The notes beneath the pieces were generated by a model. It had not been told where the DNA came from and did no database searches. It worked only from the letters and a program-made list of their open reading frames with translations. A stretch of 61,060 bases of DNA from Mastigamoeba balamuthi (taxonomy: Eukaryota > Evosea > Mastigamoebida > Mastigamoebidae). The stretch is from positions 805,133 to 866,192 of the forward strand of contig CACRSC010000005.1 of NCBI GenBank assembly GCA_902651635.1. The letters run 5' to 3'. Position numbers and translations under genes: made by a program. Within the stretch, counting starts at the first letter, position 1. Every line of letters starts with the position of its first letter. Positions 1 to 10,765 of this stretch are shown piece after piece.

Positions 1-538
1 GCCCTGCAGCATTTGGTGCAGAACACCAGATCTGCGCGTCGGGTCGGGTTGTCAACGGCCGTCTGTGAAATAGAAAAACGCAAACCCAAAAGGCAAATTT
101 GGACGGACCTCGACCGCTCTCGTCGCCATCCAGGCGAACGACAGCCGCGGCGCAGGCTGACCGTATGGCATCGGCTCCCAGGCGGTGCATCGCCATCCAC
201 CCCGCGTCGCACACGACGCGAACCTGAGGCAGGAATCCATCAGAAAACTCAAATCGACTCGCAAAAACACAGACAGGCACGCAAACCAAACGAAACCACC
301 GCCAACGCAGGCCACACCCAAGTGGCGACCTCCTCTGTTGCTGCACGTCCGCGCGAGACCACCACAGGAAGCGCGGATGTGTCTTGTGCGAGGTGAAGGA
401 AGCCCCAGGTGCACAACAGAGCAACGACAGAGAGGGACTCACCGAGAACGATGTGAACCGAGGAATCACGGACGCTGAGACACTGAGAGCGACCAGGGGC
501 ATTGCAGATCTCTGTGGCAGTGGCCCGCCTTGCGACAT
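1..538 (-). CDS. Cluster family copy D, possible p53/Rel/STAT-like protein, 3' part outside window
   Basis: Partial gene, 5' end present. The exon model is 443-538 (start ATG at 538, beginning MSQGG), 109-223, and 1-31 running off the window. Exon 2 is exactly 115 nt, as in the three fuller copies, and encodes VRVVCDAGWM...AVVRLDGDESGR, matching LRVVCDAQWM...AVVRLEGQESGP in copies B and C. Exon 3 begins with a C-x2-CC motif (CTKCC), as in the other copies. Introns are GT-AG (gtgagt...cag, gtccgt...cag). No stop or frameshift is visible in the part present. Function is unknown; see copy B for the full domain description. The copies lie in the same cluster in both orientations, so lineage-specific duplication is inferred. 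Confidence 0.7.
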   Translation of the reverse strand, partial: MSQGGPLPQRSAMPLVALSVSASVIPRFTSFSVSPSLSLLCCAPGASFTSHKTHPRFLWWSRADVQQQRRSPLGCGLRWRWFRLVCVPVCVFASRFEFSDGFLPQVRVVCDAGWMAMHRLGADAIRSACAAAVVRLDGDESGRGPSKFAFWVCVFLFHRRPLTTRPDAQIWCSAPNAAG

Positions 539-930
539 GGCTCTGCTCGGTGTCCGGAAGGAGGGTATGTAAAGGGCAGCGTATCTGGATGACACCGGGT
601 ATCGGTTGTTCTGGAATGCGGCCCCTTTTCCTCTGCTGTGAACCCCAAAAAGTGACCAGACAGGAACGAGAAACAGAGCAGAGGAACGCCGAGTGTCAAT
701 GAGAGAGATGGCAACGCGGCTGCCGAAATGAAGCTCTATTGACCTGCGTTCCAGGCCGAAGAGACTGGCCAAAGAAGCTCTCCGGATACAAACGGGGGAG
801 CGCTCATCAGTGACAGAGAGATAACACTCCAGACTGTTGCATGCAGTGAGGTCCGACCGAGAGAGCAATGGTGCAGCCAGCGTTGCAAATCTCTGATCAG
901 AGGACATCTTGATGTGCTGCATTACCGAGC
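297..930. repeat. Duplicated ~600 bp segment, copy 1
   Basis: This segment matches 3168-3800 in the same orientation with scattered substitutions and small indels, by eye well above 80 percent identity. It contains exon 1 of copy D on the minus strand, part of its intron 1, and nearly 400 bp of 5' flank. The duplication therefore carried promoter sequence as well as coding sequence. The second copy starts right beside the N at 3161. Confidence 0.8.
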
Positions 931-1561
931 TCATCCTTCAGACCTCCCGGAGCATCAGCACCAGATGCCCCTTTCCCAGTCGAACCTTGACAGGATTCAG
1001 TTTGCTGCCAGAACCGTGAGAACCCCAGGTGTGCACAACTCTGTGTGAGAATTCAACACGATTTTCACTGGCTGAAGAAAAACAGGAACTCCATCGCTGT
1101 GCCTCTCGCCGACCGTCGAGGCTGATTCCATCTTTGGTCGTCGATCTTGGGCGAGGTGCACATGGTGCGACTCGGAGTGGATTGCAACTCGCCATAAGAT
1201 AACCATTGAGAAAGCACGGTCGCTACCATCGCCTGATGGGGGACGACAGAGGCAATGGCACTTTTAATGTTTGATCCCTTCCCGTCTTAATAGCCTCCCT
1301 TGAGGGGGTAATCAGTGGGCCCTCTCGTTCCGTATAGAACCCAGCCTGAGATGTGCCAGACCCCCTCAGTATGTGCCCCTGCTGATGGTCAATGACAGAG
1401 CCAGAGTCGAAATTGTCTGGCTGAGCCAGAGATCGGCGGCGGCTGCATTTGCACCCGGTTGCGAGTAGTGTAATGAACGCAGAGCCTGTGCTGTACACAC
1501 TGCTGAATGCTCCTGTGTTGTCTCTTACAGAGAGGTCCCCTATTCCATCCTCTTCATATGT
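931..1561. other. Gene-free stretch
   Basis: Intergenic between copy D's 5' flank and the 3' end of copy A. Base composition is less GC-rich than the genes. I see no convincing exon, RNA gene or repeat; short open frames here have no recognisable content. Confidence 0.5.
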
Positions 1562-2738
1562 TCAGGCGTCCATGAGCTGCCTCAGCGAGCGGAGGTGCTC
1601 GAGCAGCTCTCGCTGGACCAGCAGGACCCTCTCGAGCTCCCTCGCCAGTCCCTCAGTCTGAAGGAAGCTGAAGCTGCAACCTCCGCTGGAGCCAACAGGA
1701 GGCGCCGTAGGGGGCACGGACTTTCCAACTCGTGCTGGACAGCCTGCAGGACCCGTCTTGCTGACCTTGTCGTCGGACTGAGACGACGGCTCTGGTGGAT
1801 CCACCGTTGTCGTGCCCTCAGCATCTTTGCCCTCACTCTTCCACGCAGACAGCTCGGTCTTGTCCGAGTCGACGAGGTGGTCGATCCACTTGAACTGCGG
1901 CTGCTCCCGGGGCCGTTGGACGTACGACGACCGCGAGACCAGCACGAGGGGCTCAGAGACAGCAACTGCGATCGGCCCCTGCGGCCCTCTGAAGGATACC
2001 ACGATCACCACGCGTCCCCCCACGTGCAGCCGCGACGAGTTGCAGTTCCTGTGCGACGCAGCGGCGTGTGGGCGCGTGGGAATGTGTGCGCGCGCCAGTG
2101 CTGTTTTCCTTCTGAGGGGGCCGTTTTCTCGCTTACGAGCTGCAACGGTCGAACAAAAACACGCGCTCTCTCCCGTCGCCGCCTGCTCGCGCCTCCTCGC
2201 GCACGGGTCCACGGATTGCGATCAACCTCTTGGGCCGCGTCCTGCAGCATCTGGCGCAGGGCGCCAGGTCTGATGACGAAATGTTGAGTGAGCCCAATTC
2301 AGGTGTTGAGGAAAAAGGGGCTGCTGAGATGGGAGAGCGGACTCTGGCCGTCCTCCTGCCCCTCGAGGCGCACGGCAGCCCCGGCGCACGCGACGCGGAT
2401 CGCCGCAACGCCCAGCCCCTGCTCTCGCATCCAGAGCGTGTCGCATAGGACGCGGATCTATGGGGCGCAACAAACAACATTCAGAAAACACAGGCGGGCA
2501 ACACAACCCAAGAGAGAAAGACTCAGGCACAGAGAATATGCCCAGTGAGAGGCGCGCCGAAAGGCTAATGCGCGTGTCGAAAGCGCGCGCAGAGGAGGAC
2601 AAGAGGAGGACCCTGACGCTGGGGCAGGAGAGCGGGATACAGTACCGAGAAACTCGAATAGCGCGGAATGATGGACGAAGACACCCTGAGAGCCACGGGC
2701 ACAGGACCTCTGACGGGGCTTGCCCAGGGAACTGGCAT
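1562..2738 (-). CDS. Cluster family copy A, possible p53/Rel/STAT-like protein, intact
   Basis: Complete four-exon gene: 2646-2738, 2343-2457, 2137-2269, 1562-2048, giving 275 residues with the frame kept throughout. Exons 2 and 3 are 115 and 133 nt, identical in length to copies B and C, and intron phases match. The core has a strand-rich segment (IRVLCDTLWMREQGLG), a CARCC motif, a DRCSSNCNSSRLH motif and a long hydrophobic beta strand (RVVIVVSFRGPQGP). A poorly conserved linker follows, then a C-terminal amphipathic helix (ARELERVLLVQRELLEHLRS) that probably forms a short coiled coil for dimerisation. The last exon is longer than in copy B because of the linker. The N-terminus is shorter than in B (start MPVPW). 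No characterised function can be assigned; a DNA-binding role is inference. Confidence 0.75.
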
Positions 2739-3309
2739 CGCCTGCTCGCTTTGGATAGATGCTCGCGCAGACGTGTTGCAGGCACCGGACCAGCAGAGCT
2801 CGCTGCAGCACGACTGCTGCGCTAAGAAAAATACAGAAATCAGGGCAGCGGTTTTTTCTGACGATACACGTCAATAGGGGATAGAGTCTGGTGGACCAAC
2901 GACAGACGGATTCCCTCAATCAAGGCGGTGTACGCGCCTGTGTTTCTCACAAGTGCAACAGTGGCAGTTAGGACAGAGGACGGGCTATACCGTTTCTGGC
3001 CATCAGATTTAGTTGCCCACAAAAAAACGTCTGTCAAAAACAGACAAATTGTGCAATCGCTCAGAGCCTTTTACTTCAATGGAATCACTCCCCTAACCGC
3101 GACAGAGGACCCGGCACACTCGCAAGGAACAGCCAGCTTCTGTCTCTGTGCATGTTTGACNTCCGCCCACACAGGCCACACCCAAGTGGCGACCTCCTCT
3201 GTTGCTGCACGTCTCCGCGAGATCACCGCACTGAGGAAGCGCGGATGTGTGTTGCGCGAGGTGGAGGGAGCCCAGGTGCACAACAGAGCAACGACACTCA
3301 GGGACTCAC
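2739..3309. other. Gene-free stretch with assembly gap
   Basis: Holds the 5' flank of copy A and a single N at 3161 that marks a contig join. Positions 3162-3309 are intron 1 sequence of copy E. The missing exons 2-4 of copy E would be expected at this join. Nothing else is recognisable. Confidence 0.5.
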
Positions 3310-3800
3310 CGAGAACGATGTGAACCGAGGAATCACGGACGCTGAGACACTGAGGGCGACCAGGGGCATTGCAGATCTCTGTGGCTGGGGCCCGCCTTGC
3401 GACATGGCTCTGCTCGGTGTCCGGAAGGAGGGTATGTAAAGGGCAGCGTATCTGGATGACACCGGGTATCGGTTGTTCTGGAATGAGGCCCCTTTTTCTC
3501 TACTGTGAACCCCAAGTGACCAGACGGGAACGAGAAACCAGAGCAGAGGAGCGCCGAAAGGCAGTGAGTGGGTTGGCAATGCGGCTGCCGATATGAAGCT
3601 CTGGTGGCCTGCGTTCCAGGCCGAAGAGACTGGCCAGTCGAAGCTCTCTGGACGAATAATCAGGAGACCATCGAATAGGATAACATTCCAAAATGATGAA
3701 TACAGTGAGGCCCCGACCGAGAAAGCAGTGGTGCAGCCAGCGATGCAAAATCTCCGATCAGAGGGCATCTTGATATACTACATTAAGTTCCTTCGAGTCA
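3168..3800. repeat. Duplicated ~600 bp segment, copy 2
   Basis: Direct repeat of 297-930. It begins just after the N at 3161 and fades near 3800. It contains exon 1 of copy E and its upstream flank. The divergence from copy 1 is clearly higher than in the 1.2 kb duplication at 14.8-17.3 kb, so this looks like a genuine older duplication rather than an assembly overlap. Confidence 0.8.
3310..3405 (-). CDS. Cluster family copy E, exon 1 only (gene broken by gap)
   Basis: A 96-nt open exon from ATG at 3405 to a gtgagt donor just below 3310. It encodes 32 residues beginning MSQGGPQPQRSAMPLVAL and ending FTSFS, differing from copy D exon 1 by very little. Intron sequence continues to the N at 3161 and no exon 2 is found across the join. 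I read this as a real gene cut by the assembly rather than a pseudogene, because the exon, donor and flank are all intact. Confidence 0.6.
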
Positions 3801-4309
3801 TTGGTCTGCAGGTGTGTACCCTTCGAAGTTTAAAGTGGACTTGTGGAACAGAATGCCATGGCTATGTATTGAATAACCCCCGCATGGGCTTCTCCTCAAC
3901 TCTCCACGCTCAAGTTGTGGTGCCACTCAACGTCCCAAGTTGCAGAATTTCCGTAATCCTCACACACTTTCTCAGCTTTCCTTTCTCGAACCCGACTCCG
4001 ATACGTGTATGGCTGAGCAAGATGCGAGCGATTAGATAATGGCCGAGAGACCCGTTTCCCAGCATCCTTGCAGAGCCGAGAAGAGATTCGATCTACTTCG
4101 GGGTTTTCTCTGCTTGTGATCATTCATAACTCGGATGGAATCCCCAGTCCAAATCACACTGCCAGGTCATGGTAGTATCTTGCCAATGGCTCTATTCGCA
4201 AAATAGCACTCCTGAGTGTGCAAGGTGCAATCTCTTGATGAGCTTTTCGGGGCTGGTATCCCTCAGAGGGAAGGAGGATGGAGTAAACGAGAGATTTTGA
4301 GGGGCTCAG
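3801..4309. other. Gene-free, lower-GC stretch
   Basis: Intergenic sequence with relaxed base composition. A 148-codon open frame on the plus strand (3593-4039) runs through here and through the duplicated segment. It has no recognisable domain, is not open in the first copy of the repeat, and is taken as chance. Confidence 0.4.
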
Positions 4310-4930
4310 CTACACTGGGACGATGGTGAATTTCTCCCACGTGTCCGGGTAACGCCTGTTCACATTGACACGATTCTCATCGTCACCGTATGCAACCAAG
4401 TAGTATGCATTGTGCTTGGACTGGAAACTCCACGCAGCGCCACGGTGGTCATCGACCCCCGTGTAATGGAGGTTCCACATTGCTCGATCGTAATCGCAGT
4501 GATCCAACCAGGTCTCAACGCCGCGGTCTGGAGTCATCGTGTAGAGGCCCGTGGCCACGTTCTTGATGCAGTAGGACCAACCCCAGAGATGTTCGAGGAT
4601 CCACTTGGTGCGGGGGTCACTGCCTAAAATCACTTTTTCGAATGGGGGCACAGTGCGGTAGTCACACCAGGGGTACTGTGGGAGTGCTTGAGCTCCTTCT
4701 TGTCGTTGGTCTGCAGGTAAGTGCCCCTCGAAGTGATGATGTGGGCCTCCCTTTGGAGAGGGATTTCAGGCTCCTCCTTGAATATCCACTGCATGGCCTC
4801 CTCCTGACTGCCATCGAAGTTCAACTCAAAAAGCTCCCCTTCGCTCTTTCCAAAGCGGAGGAACTTCCTGGTTGTGTACGACTGCTGCAGCACCTTGCCG
4901 TTCTGCTTGACAAGAATCAAGAGGTACTCT
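4310..4930 (-). CDS. Beta-trefoil/fascin-like small protein, 5' end unresolved
   Basis: Two exons, 4668 to about 4930 and 4310-4623, are joined by a 44-bp intron (gtgtga...ttttag). The join reads KHSHSTPG-SDPRTKWILEH. The 205 or so residues include AHIITSRGTYLQTNDKKEL, a pattern like the strand-turn repeats of fascin, actin-crosslinking or ricin-type trefoils, then a Trp-rich segment with TMTPDRGVETW. An in-frame stop lies just upstream of the first exon, after an acceptor-like cactatag, so a short 5' exon is probably missing; the nearest ATG is at about 4952. A decayed relative lies at 48.96-49.2 kb. Family assignment is by pattern only. Confidence 0.5.
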
Positions 4931-5091
4931 ACACTATAGTGTCATCGACAGCTTGGAAGCAAAGGAATCACTGTGAAGAATGCGAACACCAGCCGCTGCC
5001 CGCCCTCGGTCCGTGCTCACAGCAGGCGAAGACAACCCGTTGGTTTCTGCGAGGACCCAGAGGGCCAGAGAGCGGTCTGCAGGGCGAGGCC

Positions 5092-7410
5092 TCAGACGGA
5101 GATCCTGACCATGACGACGTCGTGCGAGGGCACGTAGGCCGTGAAGCTGTTCTCGAAGACGCCGAGGTCCCTGTGGGCCCAGAGGTCGCGCACGGCAGCC
5201 CTGCCCGCGGGCACCCCGACGTCCTCCCAGCGCGCCGTGACGTAGTGCCCCGTCGACGCGCGGTTGAAGAGCACCGCGGCCCACGCGTTGCCCGCCAGCG
5301 GACCCGCCCAGACCTGCAGCATCTCGCCGACCTCCATCGCCGTGAGGCACTGCCCGCTGCTCCTGCTGCGGATGGTCCCGTCGGGCCGCGCGTCCCACCG
5401 CTGGTTGTCGGCGTCGGCGGCGTCGCTGCACCGGTACGTCTCGACGACGGGCCCCGCGCTGTTGGTCACGTCGAGGCAGAGGCCCTCGTTCATTGCCGAG
5501 CGGATGCTCCCGTCGGCGCGCAGGCGCCAGCGCTGGTTGCTCCCGTCGCCGCACTGCGGGCCGCAGCGGTACGTCTCGACGGCGACCTCGCTCTCGTTGC
5601 GGCAGCTCGGCACCTCGAGGCAGAGCCCGCGGTTGCGGACCGTGCCGTCGTGGCGCAGCGACCAGCGCTGCCCGTGGCTCCCGTCGCACGGCTGCACCTC
5701 GACGGCCGCGGGCTCGGCAACGCGCGCGTAGCCCCGCGGGCGCCGGACGGCCTCGCTGTGCACGCGGCGGCCCTGCACGCCCAGCGGGTCCTGGTCGACG
5801 GCGATGACCTCGGCGTTGAGCAGCGTCGCGCGCGTGGCGGGCGACATGGCCGTGACGTCGCAGCCGACGATCAGCGGGGCCTTGGCCAGCGCCCAGAGGC
5901 TGAAGTGCGCGCGGTACTCGGCGTCGCTCATGCGGCCGTTGCCCACCTCGAGCATGTCCGGGTCGTTCCAGCCCCCGCGCCCCGCGTACGACGCCCAGCG
6001 GTCGTTCTGGTCCAGGATCGACGTCATGCTCGGCCAGCTGTCGCTGATGTCGCCCTGCTCGCCCCCGAGTCGTTGCCGTCAGTGAGTTGAGTTTTTGTTT
6101 CTGTTCTTAATTTAATAATCAATTGAAATCTGGTTGACGCCCTGTGCCACGCAGCCCGCGTGTTCGGATCAAGCTGAGCTCTGGGAGGGAGTGGGTGCGT
6201 GCCGTGGTGCGCCAGCTGTTGCCGACAGCGCCAGCCCAGGTGGGGGCGTCGTCGTGGCCCCACTCGCACATGCTGAAGAAGATGGGGCGGCCCGTCCGGT
6301 TGAGCGCGTCGCGCATCGGCGGGTAGCGGACTTCGGGCTTGCTGCCGTCGGTGTAGCAGTTGTCGTACTTGAGGTAGTCCTGTGCCAGCCCCCCGGCATC
6401 GCCGCATGTGTCAGCCAGCCACCAGTTGAATGCTGCCGAGTGTTGTTCGTACGACATGCCACGAGGCGTAGGTCTCCGCGTCCGAGGTCTCGTGCCCGAG
6501 GGAGCCGGGCCTGCCGCAGCACGTCTTGAACCCAGCGTCCGAGTACAGTCCGAAGAGCAGACCTGGCAGAGCAGCGTCCATCTCAGTGAGCTCGTTTCGG
6601 GCCTCCTCGCCTCGCCTGAGGGCTGAGGGGTGGGGAGTGCGCACCGTGGGCGTGGGCGTAGTCGGCGAGGTACCTGATGCCCCTGGGGAACCTCGTCGCG
6701 TCGGGCACGATCACGCCCTGCTCGTCGCGGTGGTCCTGTTGCGTCGCGTGCGTGCCGTGAGCTTCGACGCTTGGCAACTCTTGGAGGGCGGGACACTGAG
6801 GAAGCTGCCGTGGCGAACCTGCCAGCAGTCGTCGAGGTTGACGTACTTGTAGCCCGCGGCGGCCAGCCCGCTGTTGATGATCTCTGTGTGCAATCGCCCG
6901 GTGAGTGCTCCCTGCCCTCCCCCCCCCTTTTTTTCAACGCCTCTTGGCATTCAAGCCCCCACGGGCGTTTTCCTGCCCGCTTGGCATTGCAGCGCTTTAT
7001 GACGTCAACGCGTATGAAGTCAGGCGAGTGCGTGCTGTGCTGGCCCTTCGGGCTCAGCAGTGCCCACGCGATCCTGAGCAGGGAGCGAAGAGGAGGGTGC
7101 CACGGAACAGTGTCGGTGGGGCAGGGCAGGCAGAGGGGCGCACCGTCGATGGTGTTGACGATGAGCGTCTCGTTGATGCTGCAGCCAAAGCGGTTCCACT
7201 GCAGCCGCGAGTGTAGGGCGGGGCGAGGTGCGAGAGCGAGCGTGTGGCGTGGCGTGAGCGCGTGGGGCAGCGGCAGGGGGCGTCCACTGGCGGGCGGAGC
7301 GGACGCACAGAGTTCCAGCCCATCTGGGGGGTGCGGCCCAGCCCGTTGTTGAGGGCCACTGCGCCCAGCACGAGGGCGGCGCAGACAGCCAGTGCGCGTG
7401 CGTGCATCAT
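5092..7410 (-). CDS. Secreted GH27 alpha-galactosidase with inserted ricin-type lectin domain
   Basis: Hydrolyses terminal alpha-galactosides. Seven exons: 7309-7410, 7144-7198, 6819-6883, 6645-6735, 6456-6562, 6203-6379, 5092-6054, giving 519 residues. Residues 1-19 ([19 protein letters not shown]) are a signal peptide, followed by the GH27 start [13 protein letters not shown]. The nucleophile is Asp146 in YLKYDNC. By alignment with the rice and human enzymes the acid/base is Asp201 in TTGDISDSW. The barrel ends at [13 protein letters not shown]. About 130 residues with three QRW-type repeats (HGQRW, SNQRW, DNQRW) follow, and only then comes the usual C-terminal beta domain ([18 protein letters not shown]). 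The lectin domain is therefore inserted rather than appended. Intron 6 has a GC donor (ACG then gcacgc). A secretory or lysosomal location is inferred from the signal peptide. Confidence 0.93.
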
Positions 7411-8096
7411 CCTGGTGCGCTGCTGTATGGGTGCTGCTGCTGATGACACTGTACGATGTAATAACAAAGTGAGCAGCGGTCCCCTGGTCCCCCGATTTTG
7501 AGCGATGGCGCCACGCAAGCAGCACAGGCGCAGAGACAGGGCGACGTGCGGGTCATCTCAGGCAGAGAGGGTTGGGAATACTGCACAATCCACAAGTTCG
7601 CCGCTCTTCGCCGATGCTCGCCGGAAAACGACGTCATGCGTGGACTGCGCCGTTGCCGTTGCAGTCTGGGGTGCACCACACCGTGCCAACGTGGCTCTCT
7701 CGTTGGCCCTCGTGCCGTCACGCAGGGCCCTGCGTCGGCGTCCTGGCCACCTGAGGGACAGACGACCGAGGCCGCCAGCGCCACCGCACAGAGTCTGCTG
7801 CTGCAGGGGGCCTCCCTGACCCCCTGGGACCCTCGCCGGGGGGGGGCAGGACGCCACGCTGTATGGGCGACGGGGGGAGGCACCGGGGATGCAGGGCAGC
7901 TGGTGGCACTGCGAGCCAGAGGGCGTCTGGCCCGAGGTCTCCGGAGCAGGAAAAAAGCAGGGCGGCGGGCGTGCAGTCAGAGGGGGCGGTGGCCCCGTCG
8001 AAGCCGCCGTTGGTTTATCGGTGCTTTTTTTGTTTTGTCCACAAGACACAAATACACAGCAGAGCACAGAGAGCGCAGAGAGCACAGCAGCCAGCG
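7411..8096. other. Divergent intergenic spacer
   Basis: Lies between the 5' ends of the alpha-galactosidase (minus) and the hypothetical gene (plus), so it should contain both promoters. Long open frames on both strands are typical GC-rich noise. I see no TATA-like element or RNA gene. Confidence 0.4.
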
Positions 8097-9210
8097 ATGA
8101 GCTCCGCCAACTACGCGACGCACAGCAGCGGCCCCGACACCAGCGACCCCTCTGCGGCTGCAGCGGTGCCCAGCGCTGCCCTCGGTGGCCACCAGCAGCA
8201 GCTGCTGCTGCCCCAGGAGCCGTGCGACTACACGGCCAGCACAGCGCTCCTGTGCCTGCCCCCCGCCCGTACGGAGACCCCACGCACGCACGCAGACACG
8301 CCCCCGGGGTGGCCTGGCGGTGGGATCGCCCTGCTCCTGCGCTCCTGTGCGCAACGGGCGGCCACTTGCGCTATTAATACTGCGCCTCTCGGTGGCCGCT
8401 CCGCTGCACCGGCCGCTCGTACGGCCCCCCGGGTCTGGTCTCGCGGCACACCACCGCCCCTCGGCCAAGGACCCTCGGGGGCGGCCCCTCCCACTGGGCG
8501 TGCGGACCACAGCTGCTGGGGGTCGCTGTGGCCATTTTGTGCCCTACATCGGGATAAGAAGTATTTTATTCGGTGGGCGGCAGCGGGAATTGAACCACCG
8601 ACCTGCCGCTCAGCGGGCGCGAGGCCGGAGCGCCTGGACGAGTGGCGCGCGGCGTGCAGGCGCTGCGCCGAGAGCATCGCCAGGACGCCGGGGACGCGCG
8701 TGGCCACCGCGCAGCGCCTGCACGACGTCGGCCTGGACGACCAGTGCGCGACCGACGCCGTGCACCGCACGCTCGAGGACGCGCTCGCAGCGCCGCTCGC
8801 GCGCGCCGACGGCCCGCAGCAGCGCTGGCAGGGCCCCGCGCGCGGCGTCTACTTTGCCCTCGACATAGTGCGAGATTCACCCCCGAATATCTCCGAGAAT
8901 CCGGTAACGGGGAAATATCTCTAGTAACGTGTTGCGTTGCCGAGGGCAGGACGAGGAGGAGCCCGAGGACGGGGCGGTGCCGCTGGCGCAGATAGTGAGG
9001 GAGGGCGACAGGCTGTACGTGGCCAACTGCTACGAGGCTGGGGGCACGCAGTACGTGGTGGTGGGGGTCAGCGAGCGGGGGGACGTGGGCCTGCACGAGC
9101 TCAGCCGCAGCGACAACGCCATCCTCTGGCAGGAGCCCGACGGCACCTGGCGCGCAAACGACAGGGTCTGGGTGGTGCTCCTCCTCATGAGGGACATGGC
9201 CACGGCCTGA
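8097..9210 (+). CDS. Hypothetical protein, exon structure partly resolved
   Basis: Two downstream exons are well supported. The first, from about 8614 to 8880, encodes RLDEWRAACRRCAES...FALDI and ends at a gtgcga donor. The second runs from about 8953 to 9210, starts DEEEPEDGAVPLAQIVREGD, and ends LLMRDMATA-stop. The frame is kept across a GT-AG intron of about 72 bp. The segment from ATG 8097 (MSSANYATHSSGPDTSDPS) is in the same frame, but the sequence 8330-8613 looks intronic and no donor fits the phase, so the 5' exon is uncertain. The C-terminal part has an alternating strand pattern (RLYVANCYEAGGTQYVVVGVS). I recognise no family. Confidence 0.45.
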
Positions 9211-9731
9211 GGGCTCCAGAGACCCTGGGCCTCGAATGTGAGCACTCGAGACAGCGGGTCGATCGTGCAGCATCACTGGTGGGCCCAATGAAGGGAACGG
9301 GCACACAATCACTCAGCCCCCCCGGTGCTATCGTGAATGGAAAACGTGAGAGCATCCTGCTGTGTACAGTATGTGCGCTGATTGAAGCTGAGGGGGAGGG
9401 TGGCAGATCACCCAGTTCGCCTGCTATTGCGTTTGGCACAGGATGACTCCCTTCATTGGCATTGTTTTTTCTTCTCTCTGTCTCACGGGCCATTTCTTCG
9501 AATGCCACCGAGCAGTCCATAAGCCCAACTTTTTGGCATCGAGAATTGCGCTTGCCATTGGAATGAACGCCGGTATTCCACAGGCAATCACCCGCTCCGG
9601 TCCATTCCGGGTCAGGAAAAAACCCCACAGAATTCTGCACTTCTTGATTTTTGAGGAGTAGTTCTTCGCCATTCCTACTGCTTCGACCTGCTGTGCCTGC
9701 AAATCACGCCATTCCCCCACGCACTACATCT
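9211..9731. other. Gene-free stretch
   Basis: Lower-GC spacer upstream of copy B. No exon, RNA or repeat is recognised. Confidence 0.4.
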
Positions 9732-10765
9732 ATGGAGGTTGAAGGAAATCGTGTTTCAGCGGTGACCTGGGCTCTTGGGTCGCGGGCCACCGAGCCCCTT
9801 TCTCTCAGAGTGTCCAGGTCACTGATTAGCCGCTACTCGCAGTTCACGGTGAGGCCCCATGCTATTCTCAGCTACTCCCAGCGCCGGACTATCGTTATCG
9901 CGTCGTGTGCTCGCGCAGGCGTGGCTCAGTTTTGCAAAAATAGCCCTTTGGTTGAGATGTGTGTTTTTGAGTGAGTTTTCCCACGGCGTTTCCCCTTCAG
10001 CTGCGCGTCGTGTGCGACGCGCAGTGGATGCGCGAGCAGGGGCTGGGCATCGAGGCATTCAGAGTCGCCTGCTCGGGTGCTGTAGTTCGTCTCGAGGGAC
10101 AGGAGAGCGGCCCGAGTACAGAGAGCTCCCCAACTCCTGAATTTGTTTTGACGCTCCAATTTCGCCCTCTCTCGCTCTTCAGATCTGGGGCCCTGCGCTA
10201 GGTGCTGCAGGACCGGCCCCAAGAGGCCGGTCGTTATTGGCGGCACTCTGCGCGAGGAGTGGCGTGGGGAGGGCGGTGGAAGCAAGCGCATCTTCGTGTG
10301 TGACCGGTGCAAATCGTGCGGAAAACAGAGAACGACTAATATTCTCTAGAGCGCGCACGCCACTCAAACATTCATCCGCCCGCGCTGCGCACCCACGCCC
10401 ATGCCAGGAACTGCAACTCGTCGCGGCTGCACATGGGAGGGCGTGTGGTGGTCGTGGTAACCATCAGGGGCCCTCAGGGGCCCATCGCCGAGGCCGTCTC
10501 ACAGCCCCTAGTGCTCGTCTCCAAAACGCCGTTCACAAGCATGCCCCACGCGCCTCCGCAGACCAAGAGGGCCCATGAGGCCTCCCCGGAGACACTCGCC
10601 AGCGCCCAGGCAGTTGCTCCAGCGCCAGCGGCGGTCGCGGTGGAAGAGGAAGAGAACAGCAGGAAGCAGCTCAGAGGGGTGCTGGAGGTGCTCATCTGGC
10701 TGCAGAGCGAGCAACTCAAGCGCATCCATTTGCTTGAGAGAAAGCTGGGGGCCTCCAACACATGA
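9732..10765 (+). CDS. Cluster family copy B, possible p53/Rel/STAT-like protein, intact
   Basis: Four exons, 9732-9848, 10001-10115, 10183-10315 and 10408-10765, give 240 residues. Layout: an N-terminal segment (SLRVSRSLISRYSQFT), a strand-rich region (LRVVCDAQWMREQGLG...AVVRLEGQESG), CARCCRTGPKRPVVIGG, CDRCKSNCNSSRLH, then a long hydrophobic strand (RVVVVVTIRGPQGPIAEAV), a Pro/Ala-rich linker, and a C-terminal amphipathic helix (RGVLEVLIWLQSEQLKRIHL). The order of Cys-rich loops, a CNSS motif and a strong following strand recalls the p53-type Ig-like DNA-binding fold; Rel and amoebozoan CudA/STAT-like factors are alternatives. That is inference from motif order and needs structure prediction. 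The exon 3 donor is gtgcgg, and its position is supported because the coding bases before it are conserved in all copies. Confidence 0.78.

Noticed and set aside
297-3800. Direct ~600 bp repeats flanking copy A as LTRs of a retroelement
   Set aside because: No reverse transcriptase or gag-like frame lies between them, and the repeats carry exon 1 of the cluster family. Gene duplication explains them.
3593-4039. 148-codon plus-strand open frame in a gene-poor region
   Set aside because: Starts inside the duplicated segment but is not open in the other copy, and has no recognisable content.
4642-6090. 482-codon plus-strand open frame over the alpha-galactosidase
   Set aside because: Compositional shadow of the GH27 gene; no domain content.
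8565-8660. tRNA-like sequence on the minus strand with a B-box-like ggttcaattcc
   Set aside because: The T-stem does not pair and no matching 5' acceptor strand exists; the region runs into a supported coding exon. Chance resemblance or a remnant only.
10307-10316. Donor gtgcaa directly after GACCG for exon 3 of copies B and C
   Set aside because: A donor nine bases later keeps the CKS codons, which are conserved in copies A, B and C and fit copy A's only good donor (gtaagc).
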